Origin: Actinomycetes bacterium
Lineage (GTDB): Bacteria; Actinomycetota; Acidimicrobiia; Acidimicrobiales; Palsa-688
Assembly: GCA_021798075.1 (NCBI GenBank)
Contig: JAJZYO010000107.1
Span: 1 to 6,809, forward strand
Direction of reading: 5' to 3'
DNA: 6,809 nt
Shown: positions 5,707-6,809 of the stretch, piece after piece
Position numbering within the stretch: the first letter of the stretch is position 1
How the letters are laid out: each line of letters opens with the position of its first letter
Notes under the pieces: generated by a model
The model's input: the letters and a program-made list of their open reading frames with translations, nothing else
What the model was told of the DNA's origin: nothing
The model's database searches: none
Translations under genes and position numbers: made by a program

Positions 5707-6809
5707 ATGGGGGGACCCAGGCGTGAGAAGTTCGTGGACCCGGCCCACTGGGCCAGCCTTGTGCCCTTTGGCGCTGGCCAGCAAAAGCCAAACAACTACG
5801 AGGCAATTCTCTCAGCTATATCCGAGAACCGGGACAACTTGGCGTACGCGTGGCGGATCCTTTCTCACGGTGCCTGCGACGGCTGCGCGCTCGGGACCTC
5901 GGGCCTCCGAGATTGGACGCTGGACCAGGTGCACCTCTGCAACGTCCGGCTCCGCCTGCTCCGCCTCAACACGGCGCCTGCTTTCGACCCGGGCCTGCTT
6001 TGGGACCTTTCGAGGCTGGAGGGGAAAAAGAACACTGAGCTGCACAAGTTGGGGCGCTTGCCCTGCCCGTTCGTCCGACGGCCCGGTGAGGCCGGCTTCA
6101 GGCCCTCCACATGGGATGACGCCCTCGACCTCGTAGCAGCCAGGCTGCGCTCTGCACCGCCGGAACGGGTCGCCTTTTACATGACGAGCCGCGGCCAGCC
6201 AAACGAAAACTATTATGCAGCGCAGAAAGCAGCGCGCGCCCTAGGGACAAACTCGATCGACAACGCGGCTCGACTTTGCCATTCGCCTTCCACTTTTGCC
6301 CTGAAGGGCGCCCTCGGGGTGGCGGCCACTACCTGCTCGTATTCGGACCTGATCGGGACGGATCTCATCGTTTTCATTGGTTCCAACGTTGCCCAGAACC
6401 AGCCGGTCATGATGAAGTACCTCTACCATGCAAGGAAAGCCGGCACCAAGGTTGCCGTCGTCAACCCCTACCGGGAGCCGGCGATGGAGCGCTACTGGGT
6501 CCCCTCAAACCTGGAGAGCGCCCTCTTCGGGACCAGGATCGTCGACAAGTTCTTCGAGATAACTGTCGGTGGGGACATCGGTTTCCTTTCGGGCGCGTTG
6601 AAGCACATGGTCGAGCGCTCCTGGGTGGACAAGGGCTTTATCGACGGGTCCACGACGGGATTCGGCGAGGTGTCGGCCGGGCTCGCGAAGCAGGACTGGG
6701 ACGCCCTCGAGTCGTCCTCCGGTTCGAAACGTGAGGAAATGCTGGAGTTAGCGCGCATGCTGGCCGAGGCCAGGACGGCCGTGTTTGTTTGGAGTATGGG
6801 CGTGACTCA
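5707..6809 (+). CDS. FdhF/YdeP-type molybdopterin oxidoreductase (partial, 3' end outside window)
   Basis: Open from ATG 5707 to the window edge: 367 codons and two bases, no stop. The family is usually 700 to 800 residues, so about half is present. It resembles the formate dehydrogenase alpha-like clade that contains E. coli YdeP. Marks: ILSHGACDGCALGTSGLRDW (51-70) and HLCNVRLRLLRLNT (76-89), giving C57, C60 and C78 as possible iron-sulfur ligands; ARLCHSPST (188-196), where C191 occupies the expected metal-ligand position, so this is a cysteine rather than selenocysteine enzyme; DLIVFIGSNVAQNQPVMMKY (219-238) and VAVVNPYREPAMERYW (249-264), matching the bis-MGD-binding region; and VFVWSMGVT at the cut end. 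The substrate is unknown; a formate dehydrogenase label would go beyond the evidence. MoeA nearby could supply cofactor. No Tat signal is seen, so it is probably cytoplasmic. Confidence 0.92.
   Translation, partial: MGGPRREKFVDPAHWASLVPFGAGQQKPNNYEAILSAISENRDNLAYAWRILSHGACDGCALGTSGLRDWTLDQVHLCNVRLRLLRLNTAPAFDPGLLWDLSRLEGKKNTELHKLGRLPCPFVRRPGEAGFRPSTWDDALDLVAARLRSAPPERVAFYMTSRGQPNENYYAAQKAARALGTNSIDNAARLCHSPSTFALKGALGVAATTCSYSDLIGTDLIVFIGSNVAQNQPVMMKYLYHARKAGTKVAVVNPYREPAMERYWVPSNLESALFGTRIVDKFFEITVGGDIGFLSGALKHMVERSWVDKGFIDGSTTGFGEVSAGLAKQDWDALESSSGSKREEMLELARMLAEARTAVFVWSMGVT

Noticed and set aside
5702..6136. 144-codon plus-strand frame starting at GTG 5702
   Set aside because: It is in another frame over the start of the FdhF/YdeP-type gene, whose protein is clearly recognisable; the GTG sits only 2 bases after the GAGGAG.

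Overview
This is high-GC DNA with the coding style of an actinobacterium: GTG and ATG starts, strong third-position G/C, long antisense shadow frames, and TANNNT-type -10 elements placed about 6 bases before start codons. The pairing of a caa3-type CtaG with a SCO domain on a large membrane protein, next to an FdhF/YdeP-type molybdoenzyme, makes me think of Acidimicrobiia or a related deep actinobacterial lineage. That placement is inference; nothing in the window is taxonomically decisive.

Layout. Positions 1-240 are non-coding as far as I can tell. They hold two perfect 43-base direct repeats, each with an internal hairpin, and then a cluster of inverted repeats just past the end of the first gene. 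A RibD C-terminal-domain reductase (241-1074, minus) and the molybdopterin molybdenumtransferase MoeA (1129-2418, plus) diverge from a 54-base gap that carries a candidate leaderless promoter for moeA. MoeA ends 3 bases from the end of a convergent gene, the caa3-type cytochrome c oxidase assembly factor CtaG (2422-3486, minus). Upstream of ctaG on the same strand is a 668-residue membrane protein with a C-terminal SCO1/SenC copper-chaperone domain (3629-5635, minus). From a 71-base divergent gap the plus strand then enters an FdhF/YdeP-type molybdopterin oxidoreductase (from 5707), which is cut off by the right edge of the window after 367 codons.

Two themes meet here. One is metallation of the respiratory terminal oxidase: SCO domains deliver copper to (or reduce) the CuA site, and CtaG serves the CuB site, so the two minus-strand genes form a plausible oxidase-assembly pair. 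The other is molybdenum or tungsten enzymology: MoeA inserts the metal into molybdopterin, and the FdhF/YdeP protein is the kind of enzyme that uses the product. The reductase is most likely in flavin/pteridine-type metabolism, but its substrate is not determined.

The least ordinary object is the SCO fusion protein. It has one N-terminal anchor helix, a (GAPVE)n linker made by a 15-base tandem repeat, what looks like a duplicated four-helix membrane module with a matching histidine in each half, and then a signal-peptide-like helix leading into a complete SCO domain with its CxxxCP and DHS motifs.
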